DNA from: Paragorgia papillata
Taxonomy: Eukaryota; Cnidaria; Anthozoa; Scleralcyonacea; Coralliidae
Reading direction: 5' to 3'
Length of the DNA stretch: 64,000 nucleotides
Assembly (NCBI GenBank): GCA_035771165.1
Contig: JAWNZC010000002.1
Location: 1,117,501 to 1,181,500, forward strand
The translations under genes were made by a program, and so were the position numbers. The notes beneath the pieces were generated by a model that saw nothing but the letters and a program-made list of their open reading frames with translations, made no database searches and was not told the DNA's origin. Shown here piece after piece: positions 18,873 through 30,834 of the stretch; the stretch's first letter is position 1, and each line of letters opens with the position of its first letter.

Positions 18873-21800
18873 ATGGGTGCGTTGATAACTGAAAAAAAGA
18901 AGAAAAGCAATTTAAGCTTACAAAGCTCTGCAATTGCTTTCGGTGTGATGGCCATCGTTCTCGGGGTCCTCTTAAGAAGGAAATATATTCCATGTTGTTA
19001 TGCTGAGCCAATAATATCAGAGATGACGGATGGGTACTATGGTGTCATGTCAGGGTCTTTAGTAAGTGATTTTACTCATGATAAATGGTTAGATGCGTGG
19101 CAGCCTGGCAGGAGGGCGAAAGAAAGACATGTCAACAACTAAGGGGGTTAGATCGAGAGTCCTTCTATACTTAGTCCTATTGCATGTCTGCGTGGTTTCC
19201 AAGCCACTTTTCAACGTTGAGCTAGCCTGAATAATCCCAGAACCCTCGTGGAAAATGTATTTTTGGCACGAATACAGCCGCTTGCCCTGCGGGAGCGCGT
19301 AGCCGAGACAGGAAGGCAAGGCAAGGCAAGGCAAGGCAAGGCAAGGCAAGGCAAGGCCAGGCAAGGCAAGGCAAGGCAAGGCAAGGCAAGGCAAGGCAAG
19401 GCAAGACAAGGACAAGGACAAGGACAAGGACAAGGACAAGGACAAGGACAAGGACAAAGACAAAGACAAAGACAAAGACAAAGACAAAGACAAGACAAGA
19501 CAGAACGCTAGTTATAACCATGCATCAATTAACTTTATATCTATTGCCTTATTGCTGATTTTTAGGTAGGTCTTCTTGGCATATTTGGTTCGGCAATAAT
19601 TAATTCAAGAAAAGTGAATGTGGTAAAATTAAATTAAAAAGTCCAATTTTTTTATGTATTAGATGTTTTTCGAAGTAGGTTTTATATTCTTTATTTTGTT
19701 TTCAATTTATCAAGTCTTTATTTTAAAATCATTCCGTGAATGCTTGCAGGTTGTGCTTTATTTCTTTCTCTTACTGGCATGTGATGTTTTGTGTCTTTTG
19801 GATTTATTGCTGGTCGTACCACAAGTGAAAGCGCATGGAGAGAATGCCTGGGAGGTAGGTTTAAGACCTAGTAGGTTTTACACGATGCCGGTACACACGA
19901 TCGGAAATCGCATAGAAAATCGGCCACTTTCATGGGGCAGTTCGCAGTCAACGTGCGTGCTGGCTCAAGTGAGTTCTGAGGACATTTGAAACTGATGAAT
20001 TTGAGAAGGGTAATGGGTTCGTACATCGCGAAAATTCCACGAGTTGTCAACAAACCGTATTCTATGGCAAGCCCAACCTTCGTGCTATGCGCTCGTAGAA
20101 GAATTATGGTCGAGCGACGATTTTGAGCGGAGATGTTTGACTTTGAGCTCGGGGTGTTCTCGCTCCTGTCGGCCGTGTATTGATGACGTTTACACGCAAT
20201 ATATTCGTTCTACGCATGCGTAGCTAATACGGGTCAGCCCGTATTACGCGAGCATCGACAGCCGCCATTTCTGATCGTGATTTGAAAACGGAACAAAATC
20301 ATGCCGTTTAGGCCTTGCGTTTACAAAACGGCACAAAATGAAGATGGGTTCCTTGCCGGCATGAAATGAAAACGGAACACTAACCGGTATCGTGTAAACG
20401 CCCATGCCGTAACAGTTTGATGACGGTAATCACGATATATACGACCACAGTATTCGGGTCAGCAGTATTCACAAAGTCTTCTCAATTCTCATTGGAAGAG
20501 AATAGTCACATGCTAATCCGTCATTATATTATACTGGCATCGTGTAAACGCAAGACTTTTTGGCCTGTATTTACACACCGGCATGATTTTGTTCCGTTTT
20601 CAAATTGTACCGGCATCGTGTAAACGGTATACAATATAATCAAGCTGTTCAGGTTTAGTAAATCAGGACGAATTTGTACAACATCTGTTTAAACATTCTT
20701 TTGCAGGCAATGTGTATATATGTAGTTTTAGATATAGGTGTGTAATTTTACAATAGTATTTTAAACTTTTTATCACTAGCATTTAGTTGTAAAGAGAAAT
20801 TACGTAATTCAAGGTTGCGATGTAATTTTAATAAAACAAGACGCTTGGGTCAGGCGTTCACTTGGGCTACTGACAAAGTGCGGAGGTGCTTGGGTAAAAG
20901 ATACTGATTGTAGTGTTATTGCAGCAATCACAAAGTCGAAGCCTGAGTCGAAGGCCTCTGGCCTCCGCAGACGCTCTATACCGCGCTAGCAAAGGTAGGA
21001 GTGGGCCGAGGAAGATCAGATCGAAGGCCGAATGTGGCGCACACTTCACAGACTTCCGGTGAGTAGGCCGTGAGGCATGCAAGCTTTGCTCCTTTCGCTT
21101 TTGGAGTTGGACAAAAAGTTGAACAGCTTTGCCTTTTGATCAAGGTGTTCTTGCACATTGTTGGTAGATTTCGAAATAGACTGACTGACTTTGTGGTTTA
21201 ACAGCGATCAGATGTGACTGACAACTGTCTTGATCGTAAATATGTTCACCTATGAATAGTAGCGGAAGTAAAAAGTGGGAAAATGCAGAGCCGAAACCTA
21301 GAGTCGGTCTGCCACAGGTAGCCCGAGTAATAAAACTATTTATCTATCTATTTATAGATAAGTTGCTACATTAACACGGGACATCGCGAGATAGACTATT
21401 ATTACAGTAAGTCACCATATGTCAAACGTTTTCCAAAAAGAGCGGGAAAGTTGAAACTATTGTTATTCTGATTCGACTGTTTCTTGCGTTTCTTGCAAAT
21501 TTAAAAAAAACTATTGAAATGGTAAAGTTCGTATAAATCATAACACACTTTGCATTGGGAATAATTTTCTTTTTTATATCAGTTGAACAATGCCAGAAGT
21601 ACAAGATCTCCGCTATTCTGTTAATCTGTATCACAGCAGCAGTCTCAATGGCATCTCTTTTGACATTGATCAATACGTTGAAAACTGGTTTTTCTTTATG
21701 TGAAGCTGAATCGGAACCAGTAAGTGATGTCTTAGTAAACGCCAGATAATGTTAAGGCTCTGTTACACGGTGCAATTTTTTCATGGAACTTGTCCGCAGT

Positions 21801-23190
21801 GATGACTCATGCAGCACTGCAGTTGCAAGACAAGGGGTGTTACACGCTGCAACGAGTTTATGCAATTTTCCAATGATTTGGATTTCGATAAAAGCGGGTA
21901 GACTGGGGAGAGGCTCGATTGAGTCCCAAATCATAACAAAATATTGCGAGGCAAGTTGCTGGAGGGGTGTTACACGGTGCAACACTGAAACAAATTGCCG
22001 CAATCGTTGCAGAAAGTAGAACCTGATTCTACTTTGTGCAACGATTGTTGCAACTTGTGTCGCAACGATTTTGACCATTGTACAGCATGTTACACGGTGC
22101 AATGGTTCATGCAACTTTTCTCGCAACGCCGTTGCGACTTGCGAGACAAGCTGCATGAAAAAATTGCACCGTGTAACATGGCCTTTACTCGTCGATAGGG
22201 GAAGCAGCTGGTACTCTAAGGGTTATGTATTCTACCAGTACATGCATGTGGTGGGAGCTTCGTCGTGAAGTGTAACATCTCTCGTAAGCACCCTCGCTAT
22301 TGAGAGAAGAGTTTAACTGAAAAGCCAGGACAATTGACACAAAAAGAGGAGAGAGGGGCTTATAATAGAGAGGAGTTTAATAGAGAGGGACGCTTGCAAA
22401 TATAGAAAGGAGAGAGAGATGCTTGATATAGAAAGGAGAGAGAGATGCTTGAAATAGAAAGGAGAGAGACGGACGCTTGATATAGAAAGGGGAGAGAGGG
22501 ACGCTTGATATAGAAAGGAGAGAGAGAGAGATGTTTGATATAGAAAGGAGAGACGAACGCTTGATGTAGAAAAGGGGAGACGAACGCTTGATGTAGAAAA
22601 GGGGGAGAGGGGGCACTATAATATAATAGAGAGGGGCTTAATAGAGAAATGGGGCTGAGAGCAAGGCCTATATTGAGAGGGTTATTAGAGAAAGGAACCT
22701 AAATAAACTTTTAACGTAATATATCATACATAATATGAGTGTTTCATCAGGATATCCAAACACCGAGACGTTTGTTGAAAACCGAGGCATCTCAAATAAA
22801 TCACTATTTTAAGAGAAAATCAAGATGAAAGTTTGCTTAATTTATGTAATTTCTTCCTCCGATATCCAAACCACAGACACGGTACTGATTTCCTTTGTGT
22901 TTTTCTCATGAAAAACACAATGAGTTTGAGATGGTAAAACAAACTTCGCTTCGCAGACATTTAAGCATTCTAAATATCATACAAGTTTCACAAAATTTAG
23001 GTTATTTAGAATCTAATTCAGACGTACACGTGTCTCTTTACTACACACAAGTACTTCTCACCTTTTTTGTCTGTTTTATTCATTTTAGGCTCATGAACGT
23101 CCTGTTCAATTATCACCGTATTCCACACAACAACAGTCAGTTCAACCAGCACAAGCTTACGTTAATACACAGTTTTCATACCAGTACTGA
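18873..23190 (+). CDS. Four-pass membrane protein, MS4A/CD20-like, copy 2
   Basis: Predicted exons: 18873-19061, 19566-19622, 19750-19854, 21358-21406, 21583-21719, 23089-23190, all with GT/AG ends and the same phases as copy 1; 212 aa. TM1 about 15-34, TM2 53-76, TM3 83-106, TM4 141-165. Loop motif MTDGYYGVMSGSL. The TM3-TM4 loop has cysteines in ISCYIN and EQCQKYKI. The tail (HERPVQLSPYSTQQQ) is Gln/Pro-rich and ends FSYQY. It is the closest relative of copy 1 and shares its intron 3 and intron 5 insertions. Likely a plasma-membrane protein; partners unknown. The ATG follows the acceptor TTTTTTTACAG by one base. An upstream in-frame extension to 18684 comes from a MITE and is not part of the protein. 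Confidence 0.72.
19312..19500 (+). repeat. Stepwise microsatellite: (GGCAA)n, (GGACAA)n, (AGACAA)n
   Basis: A pentamer run changes to a hexamer and then to a one-base variant hexamer, within intron 1 of copy 2. Short versions are in copy 1 (4611-4660) and copy 4 (34866-34930). ORFs on both strands (QGKAR, LSLSL, LPCLA) are repeat translations. Confidence 0.95.
19869..20622. mobile_element. TTTACACGATGCCGG element in intron 3 of copy 2
   Basis: Inverted ends TTTACACGATGCCGGTAC and complement. Same insertion as in copy 1 (5034-13318), so it predates that duplication. It is absent from intron 3 of copies 3 and 4. Contains the empty target GTCAGCCC (20233-20240) of the 7.5-kb foldback. Confidence 0.65.
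21761..22178. mobile_element. GTTACACGGTGCAA MITE (copy 2 intron 5)
   Basis: Orthologue of 14463-14841, longer by an internal stretch near 21880-21920 that reads GGATTTCGATAAAAGCGGG. Confidence 0.75.
22330..22650 (+). repeat. ~28-bp minisatellite, copy 2 intron 5
   Basis: Shorter version of 14965-15560, about 10 units of GATGCTTGATATAGAAAGGA-type sequence, with GGGGAGAGGGACGCTTG variants. Confidence 0.9.
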
Positions 23191-23782
23191 TGTTGTCTGC
23201 AAAGAAACATTGCACTGAGTAAAACCAGAATAATAAAGAACACTCCATTTAAATCATAAGTGTACATGTAAATGATTCAAAACTGGGATTTGAATTTTTA
23301 AATTGTTTCATAATCTTCCGTGTTGTTTTTACTTACATTAAAAATGTTTTTAGATGTAATGTTATTGGTTTAGAACGGTGCATTCGGGCACCTGTTCCAA
23401 CCAATGAAAATCAAGCTAGCTATCGCAATAAGCCAATCAAAGTTGGCAGTTTATATAGTCGGGCCTTGGGTCTGTTACAAACTTGCCACATTGCACAAAG
23501 TTGTAGTTTTAACGTTTTATATATCAGTATTCGTATTGTACAGTGGAACTCGAATAAATAAAAAGTTCAGCATTAAAGCTATAGATTTTTGAGAGATTTT
23601 TCAAAAATAATAAATGGAGGGAAATGATAGATTATAAAGTTATCGCTATAAGGTGATTCCTTGCAATAAATAATTTCTGGTTAGTTTGCTGTATCGTGTG
23701 TAGAAGAAACGGCAAGCGTTCATCTTAGTCCTTTCATGCAATGCATGCCTTCCCAGAGCGAGACATCTCCATTTGACCTCAT
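23191..23782 (+). other. 3' UTR and conserved downstream block of copy 2
   Basis: AATAAA near 23232 follows the stop. The CCAAT/TATATAG block recurs at 23395-23460 and AAATAAAAAG near 23556. A segment GTGTAGAAGAAACGGCAAGC (23698) is shared only with the end of copy 4 (39260). No gene. Confidence 0.4.
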
Positions 23783-24085
23783 CTGGCGTTAGACAGACTA
23801 AAATAGGAGTTAGAGTAAAATAGTCTGGTGTCAGAAAGTGTGTATAGTGTACAGAGTAAAATCTAGCGTTAGACAGGGTAAATAGTCTGGTGTCAGAAAG
23901 TGTGTATAGTGTACAGAGTAAAATCTAGCGTTAGACAGGGTAAATAGTCTGGTGTTAGACAGAGTACAATAGTTTGGTGTTAGACAGAGTAAAATAGTCT
24001 GACGTTAGACAGAGTAAAATAGTCTGGTGTTAGACAGAGTAAAATAGTTTGGTATTAAACAGAGTAAAATAGTCTTCTGGTGTTA
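23783..24085 (+). repeat. 25-bp minisatellite, array 3
   Basis: Degenerate version of array 1, with a higher-order duplication of about 80 bp (TGGTGTCAGAAAGTGTGTAT occurs at 23825 and 23889). Confidence 0.9.
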
Positions 24086-24587
24086 GAGTGAAAAGATAAA
24101 GTTTTCTCACAACAACAATGCGAGTGAAAGGGTTAATCAACACGAGCTATACAACATTAAAACTGCAATAATAAAGCACGAAATGAAAACAAAAACACAA
24201 TCTGTATCAATTCTTGGGAACGGCACACGAGAAAAGGCAGAGTGTCAGGTATTAAATTACCGCTTAATTAATAGTTTCGTGCGAGACAAAACTGTTGTGT
24301 GCAAAGAAAAAGAATAATCATCATAAGACATAAAACGTTAAAAAAGTAAGTCATTAGTGCGTTTTCTTACGGACTATTTATTAGTCCAAGTTTTGACGTG
24401 TGCGATATTCATCATAATTTTAATCATGTGAACTTCAATTTGTCCACGAAGTTTTTCAAATTTGCGTCATGGTGACACTGTGCCTTTAAGGAATGTGAAA
24501 TATAAACGCCAAACTGAATATTTTAATAAAAATCAGTTAAACATTGAAAAAATCAGCCAATCAACGTTAAAATGTTTAGAAGTTTGC
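24086..24587 (+). promoter_or_regulatory. Conserved 5' flank of copy 3
   Basis: Matches the other 5' flanks, and also shares with the copy 4 flank (32870-33130) a segment containing TTACCGCTTAATTAATAGTT that is absent from copies 1 and 2. Confidence 0.5.
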
Positions 24588-24599
24588 TATATTATAAAG
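24588..24599 (+). promoter_or_regulatory. TATA box of copy 3
   Basis: TATATTATAAAG, with CAGCCAATCAACG upstream at 24555. Confidence 0.55.
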
Positions 24600-24619
24600 T
24601 CAAAAATAAATAAGGAAAT

Positions 24620-24700
24620 AACAACAAACATGCAAGCAAGCTCCGCATGACAAAACAGGAATTTGTAGAGAGAAAAGGTATACGGCGTTGAAAAGAAAAA
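24620..24700 (+). other. Non-coding 5' exon of copy 3 (approximate start)
   Basis: Ends GTTGAAAAGAAAAA followed by donor GTAAGTATT at 24701. Start estimated. Confidence 0.5.
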
Positions 24701-24800
24701 GTAAGTATTGATTATATATATAACGCATAACTAAATTGTTAGTTGAAGTAGTATATATATATATATATATATATATATGACACTGCGACAAAACTTCTTA

Positions 24801-25022
24801 AGGCCTGGCCAAACGCTTTCAATATTTCATGCAACATCGTTCAACATTAGTAAATTCAACCGTGATTCAACATTGTTGAATGATGTTGAACGTTGTTGAA
24901 TGGTGTTGAATGGTGTTGAATGATGTTGAACGAAATTTGAACATGTTCAAATTTTCGTTCAACATGCGTTCAACAATGTTGAACGATGTTGCATGAAATG
25001 TTGAAAGCGTTTGGCCAGGCCT
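24801..25022. mobile_element. MITE with AGGCCTGGCCAAACGCTTTC ends
   Basis: Inverted termini (AGGCCTGGCCAAACGCTTTC, complement at the right) run inward through CATGCAACATCGTTCAACAT. The centre is a tandem of TGTTGAATGG/TGTTGAACG. Inserted between TA tracts in the 5' intron of copy 3. Confidence 0.8.
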
Positions 25023-25133
25023 TTATATATATATATGACACTGCGACAAAACGTCTTGATGTTGGACACATGGTCCCAGAGGTGAAATAATCCAAACATT
25101 GAAATGAAAGTAGTGTACATGCAAAGCGAAATA

Positions 25134-25515
25134 TAGTAAGGTTGGATATACGGCCGAAACATGGAACGTAAACGTTTAACGTTTCGAGCAAAGGATAGGT
25201 GTTGACAACAAATTATTAGCGAGAGAGGCTTATTGGGCTGCTCAATTACGAACACTCAATCCGGATGGTCTCAACAAAAGGCAAGAATTCAGATCACAAC
25301 GTCGAATTCAATATGCCTCTTAGCCGAATTCTTATTATTTACCTCTTACGTTGCATTCATATGTTAAATAGTATAAAAATTTGTATAAAAGGAATCATTT
25401 TAGCATGCATTTTTGTAATAACTGATGAAGACCGAATGGTCGAAACGTTTTAATAAATTTTAATGGCACAGTACGAAGTTGCCTGTCTCTTTTACATTGT
25501 ATTCGTCCTATATAT
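25134..25515 (+). pseudogene. Penelope-like retroelement 3' fragment with endonuclease C-terminus and hammerhead core
   Basis: After one hairpin arm (25134-25190), the frame from about 25215 reads REAYWAAQLRTLNPDGLNK and ends RIQYAS at a stop near 25323. This resembles the C-terminal end of Penelope-like GIY-YIG endonucleases. Downstream, CTGATGA (25422-25428), an AGACC/GGTC stem and GAAAC (25442-25446) form a well-kept hammerhead-ribozyme-like core. The fragment ends at a TA tract. It links the hairpins in this array to Penelope-like elements. Confidence 0.65.
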
Positions 25516-25671
25516 ATATATATATTCATTCATAATTAAATCTGTAAGATAATACAGAGAATATGATGATCTCTTTATAGACACAGATACGCCTTAATTT
25601 ATACTGTTTACTTCAGCTGTTTGATATGTCAACCTGAATTTAAGTTCGCAAACCCCTGGGTTTTTTTACAG

Positions 25672-25748
25672 CATGGGTGCGTTGATAAGCGAGAAACAAC
25701 ATGCAGAGAAGCATCCCAAGCGTACAAGGCTCTGCCGCTCTTTTCGGA
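25672..25748 (+). pseudogene. Broken duplicate of exon 1 (MS4A-like)
   Basis: An acceptor TTTTTTTACAG and ATGGGTGCGTTGATAAGCGA (MGALISEKQ) match exon 1 of copies 3 and 4. A 4-base insertion (ATGC) then shifts the frame, and the exon is cut off after CTCTTTTCGG by a Penelope hairpin. The intact exon 1 of copy 3 follows at 26029. It arose by tandem duplication of intron plus exon 1; if spliced in, it would truncate the protein. Confidence 0.75.
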
Positions 25749-25900
25749 ACGTAGAAGTCTAACGTTTCGAGCAAAGGCCTTCGTCAGAGGAAAACGTTGA
25801 CGTTTCTTTCTGACGAAGGGCCTTCGCTCGAAACGTCAGACTCCTACGTTCTCTGTTTTGGCAGTATATCCAACCTTACTATATTTCGATTAATATATTT
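25749..25900 (+). repeat. Penelope-type hairpin with clear hammerhead-like core (copy 3)
   Basis: Inverted AACGTAGAAGTCTAACGTTT arms. The plus strand has CTGACGA (25810-25816), stem GGGC/GCTC, GAAAC (25830-25834). Ends in ATATTTCGATTAATATA and a TA tract. It abuts the broken exon 1. Confidence 0.65.
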
Positions 25901-26028
25901 ATATATATATTCATTCATTATTAAAACTGTAATAAGATGGTACAGAGAATATGATGATCTCTTTCAAGACACAGATACGCCTTACTTTCTTCGGTTTAAG
26001 TTCGCAAACCCCTCTCTTTTTTTACAGC

Positions 26029-29000
26029 ATGGGCGCGTTGATAAGCGAGAAACAACAGAGAAGCATCTTAAGCATACAAGGCTCTGCCGCTTTTTTCGGT
26101 GTGCCGGCCATCGTTCTTGGGGTCCTCTTAAAAGTGAAATATATTCCATGTTGTTATGCTAAGCCAATAATATCAGAGATGACGGATGGATACTATGGTG
26201 TCATGTCAGGATCTTTAGTAAGTGATTTTACTAAATTATAATAGATGGCCATGGTTAGATCACGTGGTTAGATGCATGCACTAGTGTGCACAAGATATTG
26301 TGGCAGGACATGTCAACGAAGGGGGGGGGGGGGGGGGGGGTAGATCGAGAGTCCTCCTATATACTTAGTCCTACTGCATGTCAGCGTGGTTTCCAAGCCA
26401 CTTTTTCAACGTTGAGCCCTCTCTCATCCGTAGAGACTCAGAGGTGAAGGCGTGCGGGCGAGGGAGAGGACGCGTGGGGAATGATGGGAAGAGGGAAAGA
26501 AATTAAGCTCCCACCTTCCCAACGTTCCCCGCGCGCTTTGTCGATTGCCCGCGCGCCTGCGACTAACCAGAATAATTAACTTAAAATCCTCTGTGGAGGA
26601 GAGATACGTTGAGCCAACCTTAGAACATAGGCGAGGCGCGGCGACGCTAGTTATAATCATCAATTAACTTTATATCTATTGACTTGATTTTTTCATTTTT
26701 ATTGCTGATTTTTAGGTATGTCTTCTTGGCATATTTGGTTCGGCAATAATTCGTTCAAGACAAGTGAATGTGGTAAAATTAAATTAAAAAGCCCAATTTT
26801 TTTATGTATTAGATGTTTTTCGAAGTAGGTTTTATATTTCAATTTATCAAGTCTTTATTTTAAAATCATTCCGTGAATGCTTGCAGGTTGTGCTTTATTT
26901 CTTTCTCTTACTGGCATGCGATGTTTTGTGTGTTTTGGATTTATTGCTGGTCGTGCCACAAGCGAAAGCGCATGGAGAGTTTGCCTGGGACTATAGTAAA
27001 AGTGTAAGTAATATATATATATATATATATATTCTCAAACTCATTAATAATTCATGACCTATAATTAGCCAATCAGAGAAAAACATTCGGTCATGTGTAT
27101 GAGTTTTGAAACCCGGTAAAGGTCGCAGAAATTGAATTTATGATTAAGAAATTAGGTAATAAACGGCACAAACAACAACATTTGTTAATTATAAATTCAA
27201 CGTGAAACCATTGTCCAATCCAATATGCACCAATATAACCAAAACCCTCTACTATAATTGACGATTGAGAAGCTATTTGAGAAACTCGTGTATCGTATTA
27301 ATTTACCAGGGGTTTCAAACACTCGAGAACAACAAAAATCACTCGGCCTATTACCTCGTAATTTTCAATGTTCTCTCGTGTTTGTAAAACATTCAAATTA
27401 TGTTTTATTATCTCATGTTTTACAAACACACCAGTTTGTAAAAACTCTCGTGTTTGTAACCCCTGGTAAAACACTCCCACTCTTTTATTAAATATTACTT
27501 CTAATATAATCGAGCTGTTCAGGTTTAGCAGTCAACAATTTTTAAGAAATAAGCTCTTTCAGATGATAAAATCGATCGGAAAGTTTATATAAATCAAGAC
27601 GAATTTGTACAACCGTTGTTTAAACAACCATGCGCCGTAGATACAAAAATTGTGTTGCAAGTCATTTAGCTGTAAAGTCGAAGCTTTACATAAACTCTTG
27701 AGTCAAAGTAAAATTTTTGACAAAAGCATTGTTTTAATATTTGACATATCAGCGGGACTGACAAAGCTATGCCTAAGAAATATTCTATTTTCGCAATGCG
27801 TACATACATGTAGTTTTAGATATAGGTGTTAATATAATTTATATTCTAACTAATCGAAACATAGTTTTTATCGTTGGAATACAATAGTATTTTAAACTTT
27901 TTATCGCTAACATTCACTTGTAAAGAGAAATTACGTAATTCAAATATCTATCTATTTATAGCCACTTTGCAACATTCACACCGGATTTCGTCCTGTAGAT
28001 GATCCACTCGGTAAGTCATGATCACCTTATATATAAACCGCTGGCAAACGTTTTGCACCTGTGCGGGTTCGCAACCGAAAAGAGCGGGAACAGCTCATTC
28101 GACTGTTTCTTGCGTTTATTAAAAAAAAACTATTGAAATGGTAAAGTTCGCATAAATCATAACACACTGTACACATTCTACTTCTATATACTCTCAAATC
28201 AAATCATGATTATTTTTCTTTTTTATATCAGATAAAATATGCGAGAAGTACAAGATCTCCGCTATTCTGTTAATCTGTATCACAGCAGCAGTCTCAATGG
28301 CATCTCTTTTGACATTGATCAATACGTTCAAGACTTGTCTTGCTTTATGTGAAGCTCATTCGGAGCCAGTAAGTGATGTCTTAACCCTTTCAGTACCAAG
28401 AACAAAACTGATGCAATATCAATTGTGTCAGGAAATAAACTGTAAACAGTGTATTCAATCTACTGAGTGTATGCATTTTGAGTATCTATGTGACGTTTGC
28501 GTGTTTGGAATATTTTATATGACGTTTTTTAACCTTTAGAGTCTGTAAAATCTTCCTCCAAAAGCCAGGAAATGGCATTTCAGCGACTCTCGATTTCAAA
28601 ATTTCCCGGGGGAGCATGCCCCCGGACCCCCCTAAAAACTTATTCTGATTTCGGCTCCCCCTCTTTCAAAATCCTGGTTACGTCCCTGCACTACTCTATA
28701 GTAAGCTCCCTCGCTATTGAGAGAAGAGCTTAATAGAGAGGGTCACTTAATATAGAAAGAGGAGAGGGGGACTATAATATAGAGAAGCTTAATAGAGAGG
28801 GTCACTTAATATAGAAAGGGGAGAGGGGGGCTATAATATAGAGAAGCTTAATAGAGAGGGTCACTTAATATAGAAAGGGGAGAGGGGGGCTATAATATAG
28901 AGAAGCTTAATAGAGAGGCCGGGACGCTTGATAAAGAAAGGCGAGAGGGAGGCTATAATAGAGAGAAGCTTTATAGAGAGCTTCTGGGAACCAATTTTCA

Positions 29001-30834
29001 TGAACATTTACAATCGTGTTATGCTACTCTTGCCGTTCTTCGCAAATTGAAAAATCTGGCGCCATTTTTTGTAAAGAGACAGTTAGCAGAATGTCTTGTC
29101 CTTAGTAAACTGGACTATAATGATGTTGTTTTTAATCCTTTACCAATGTACCTGATCAAGAGACTGCAACGCGTTCAACTAGCTGCTGCAGGCTTTGTTC
29201 TTAATCACTATGCAAATGAAAAGGACGTTCTTTCCTTGGGATGGTTACCTATTCCTGAACGTCGTGTGTATAACCTTCTAAAGCTTGCTCATAAAGCCAT
29301 TCACCGTGATGACTGGCCTGAGTACCTTCCATTACAGCGACATATTCCTGCCAAGTTCCTTAGGTCGTCTGGCGATATGCAATTGTTCATACCTCTAATA
29401 TCTGGAACATTTCAGCAAGTTTGTGCTAAGGCTTTTAATGAACTTCCAAATACTGTTAGAAACTGTTCTGAACACATACTATTTTTAGGTTATCTTAAGG
29501 CCCATTTGAAAGAACTTGTGCAAAGTAGGCTTTAGATTTACTTGTTTTATTTGTATTTTTAGATTATTGGATTACTGGATACTATTTTTCGATCATTGTA
29601 TAATATTTAGATATATGCATATATAATTAATTTAAATTTTATATTACTTGGATGAAGAGCCAAATGTGATTTTTGGATATGCCAATTAAAACCATTATTA
29701 TTGTTATTATTATTATTATTATTATAGAGAAGCTTAATAGAGAGGGATGCTTGATATAGACAGGGAGAGGGGGGGTGGCTATAATATAGAGCTATAACAG
29801 AGAGGAGCTTTATAGAGAAACTTTAATAGAGAGGGACGCTTGGTATAGAAAGGGGAGAGGGACGCCTGATATAGAAAAGCAAGAGAGGGGGACTATAATA
29901 TAGAGGCTATATATAATAGAGAAGCTTAATAGAGGAATGGAAGATCATTCCGAATCCTCTATCCGTCAAGATCTTATAAAAACGCATTATTGTTGACCGG
30001 CTGCCCATCTTTGAAAGAGAACAGACACCAACTATCACAGAAACTGTTTAATAACATCAAATTAACTAACGATCGTCTCTCATATTTGATACCTAAGACT
30101 CGGTTTAGTATACATGGCCGCAACCTTCGAAACAGTCAAAACTTAGATCTATACAAATGCAACACTAAACGTTTTAAGCATAGTTTTTCCCCAGCGAATA
30201 TTAGCTATTTTAATTTAAGTCAATAACCTGTAGTTAAATTTTAGTCGTAGTTAGTTTTTAGCTCTTTGATTATCTATTTAACATCCATTCTGTAAATATA
30301 AAGTATTTCACCTTGAAGGTGCCATTTTATATATGAAATAAACCATTTATTTATTTATTTTAAGAGGGTTATTGGAGGAGGGAGCCTAAATAGAACTTTT
30401 ACGGTAAAACAAACTCGGCTACGCAGACATTTTAAAGAGTGCCATATAAATTTCTCCCAATTTAGTTGTAAAAAAGTAAGGTGCTGTGCAGGCGGTGTTT
30501 AAGATTAGATAGATCAAAGTGAGAAGGTGGTAAACTAACGATAATAGTTTTATTTTTATAAGGACATACTGACGTAGCCCTTTCAGTATTTTGTTATTAA
30601 AATTATTCTTAGCAGTTTACCTTATTTTCACTTTGTTCTCTCGATTTATACATTTATACATAACAGTTTGTGTCTTTAAATACTACATACAACTCAAGTT
30701 CTTCTCACCTTTTTTGTCTGTTTAATTCATTTTAGGACATGCTTCAGCATCTTGTTCCAGTAGCATCAGTTCAACCAGCACAAGGCTACATTAATACACA
30801 GTCACTTTTCCAAGCAGGGGGAGACCAGTATTGA
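26029..30834 (+). CDS. Four-pass membrane protein, MS4A/CD20-like, copy 3
   Basis: Predicted exons: 26029-26217, 26716-26772, 26887-27003, 27962-28010, 28232-28368, 30736-30834; 215 aa. Exon 3 is 12 bases longer than in copies 1 and 2, adding DYSKS-type residues before the donor. TM1 about 15-34 (FFGVPAIVLGVLL), TM2 53-76, TM3 83-106, TM4 145-169. Loop cysteines are in PLCNIH and KICEKYKI, 16 residues apart. The tail keeps the VQPAQGYINTQ block and ends GGDQY. Exon 2 starts Val-Cys where the paralogues have Val-Gly. Intron 5 carries two LINE fragments between minisatellite pieces. AATAAA-like signals follow near 30880. With copy 4 it forms the second recent subgroup. Confidence 0.7.
28690..28985 (+). 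repeat. ~59-bp minisatellite in intron 5 of copy 3 (part 1)
   Basis: Units of TAATATAGAGAAGCTTAATA plus a purine-rich GGGGAGAGGGGG segment. It resumes at 29725-29945 after a LINE insertion and matches 37500-38430 of copy 4. Confidence 0.9.
28986..29725 (+). pseudogene. 5'-truncated LINE, reverse transcriptase C-terminal part
   Basis: The open frame to 29535 (readable from about 28990) contains LAECLVLSKLDYNDVVF, LQRVQLAAAGFVL and LGWLPIPERR, the post-catalytic end of non-LTR retrotransposon reverse transcriptases (CR1/L2/jockey-like). The YADD catalytic region is missing. The 3' end is a (TTA)n microsatellite tail (29695-29725). Inserted into the intron 5 minisatellite of copy 3; copy 4 lacks it at the equivalent site. 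Confidence 0.8.
29725..29945 (+). repeat. ~59-bp minisatellite in intron 5 of copy 3 (part 2)
   Basis: Continuation of 28690-28985 on the other side of the LINE insertion. Confidence 0.85.
29946..30360 (+). pseudogene. Second 5'-truncated LINE 3' end
   Basis: The frame at 29990-30223 (LKENRHQLSQKLFNNIK ... YLIPKTRFSIHGRNLRNSQ) resembles the extreme C-terminus of cnidarian LINE polyproteins. It is followed by an AATAAA and an (ATTT)n tail at 30335-30360. Different family from the 28986-29725 fragment, judging by tail type. Confidence 0.65.

Noticed and set aside
19089..19521. Overlapping ORFs on both strands (LSLSL, LPCLA, QGKAR)
   Set aside because: Pentamer/hexamer microsatellite open in all frames.
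26322..26341. Poly-G run
   Set aside because: Simple mononucleotide tract, also prone to sequencing error; no function inferred.
29047..29535. 162-codon ORF as a host gene
   Set aside because: Motifs (SKLDYNDVVF, GWLPIPERR) are those of a LINE reverse transcriptase end, it is 5'-truncated and has a (TTA)n tail.
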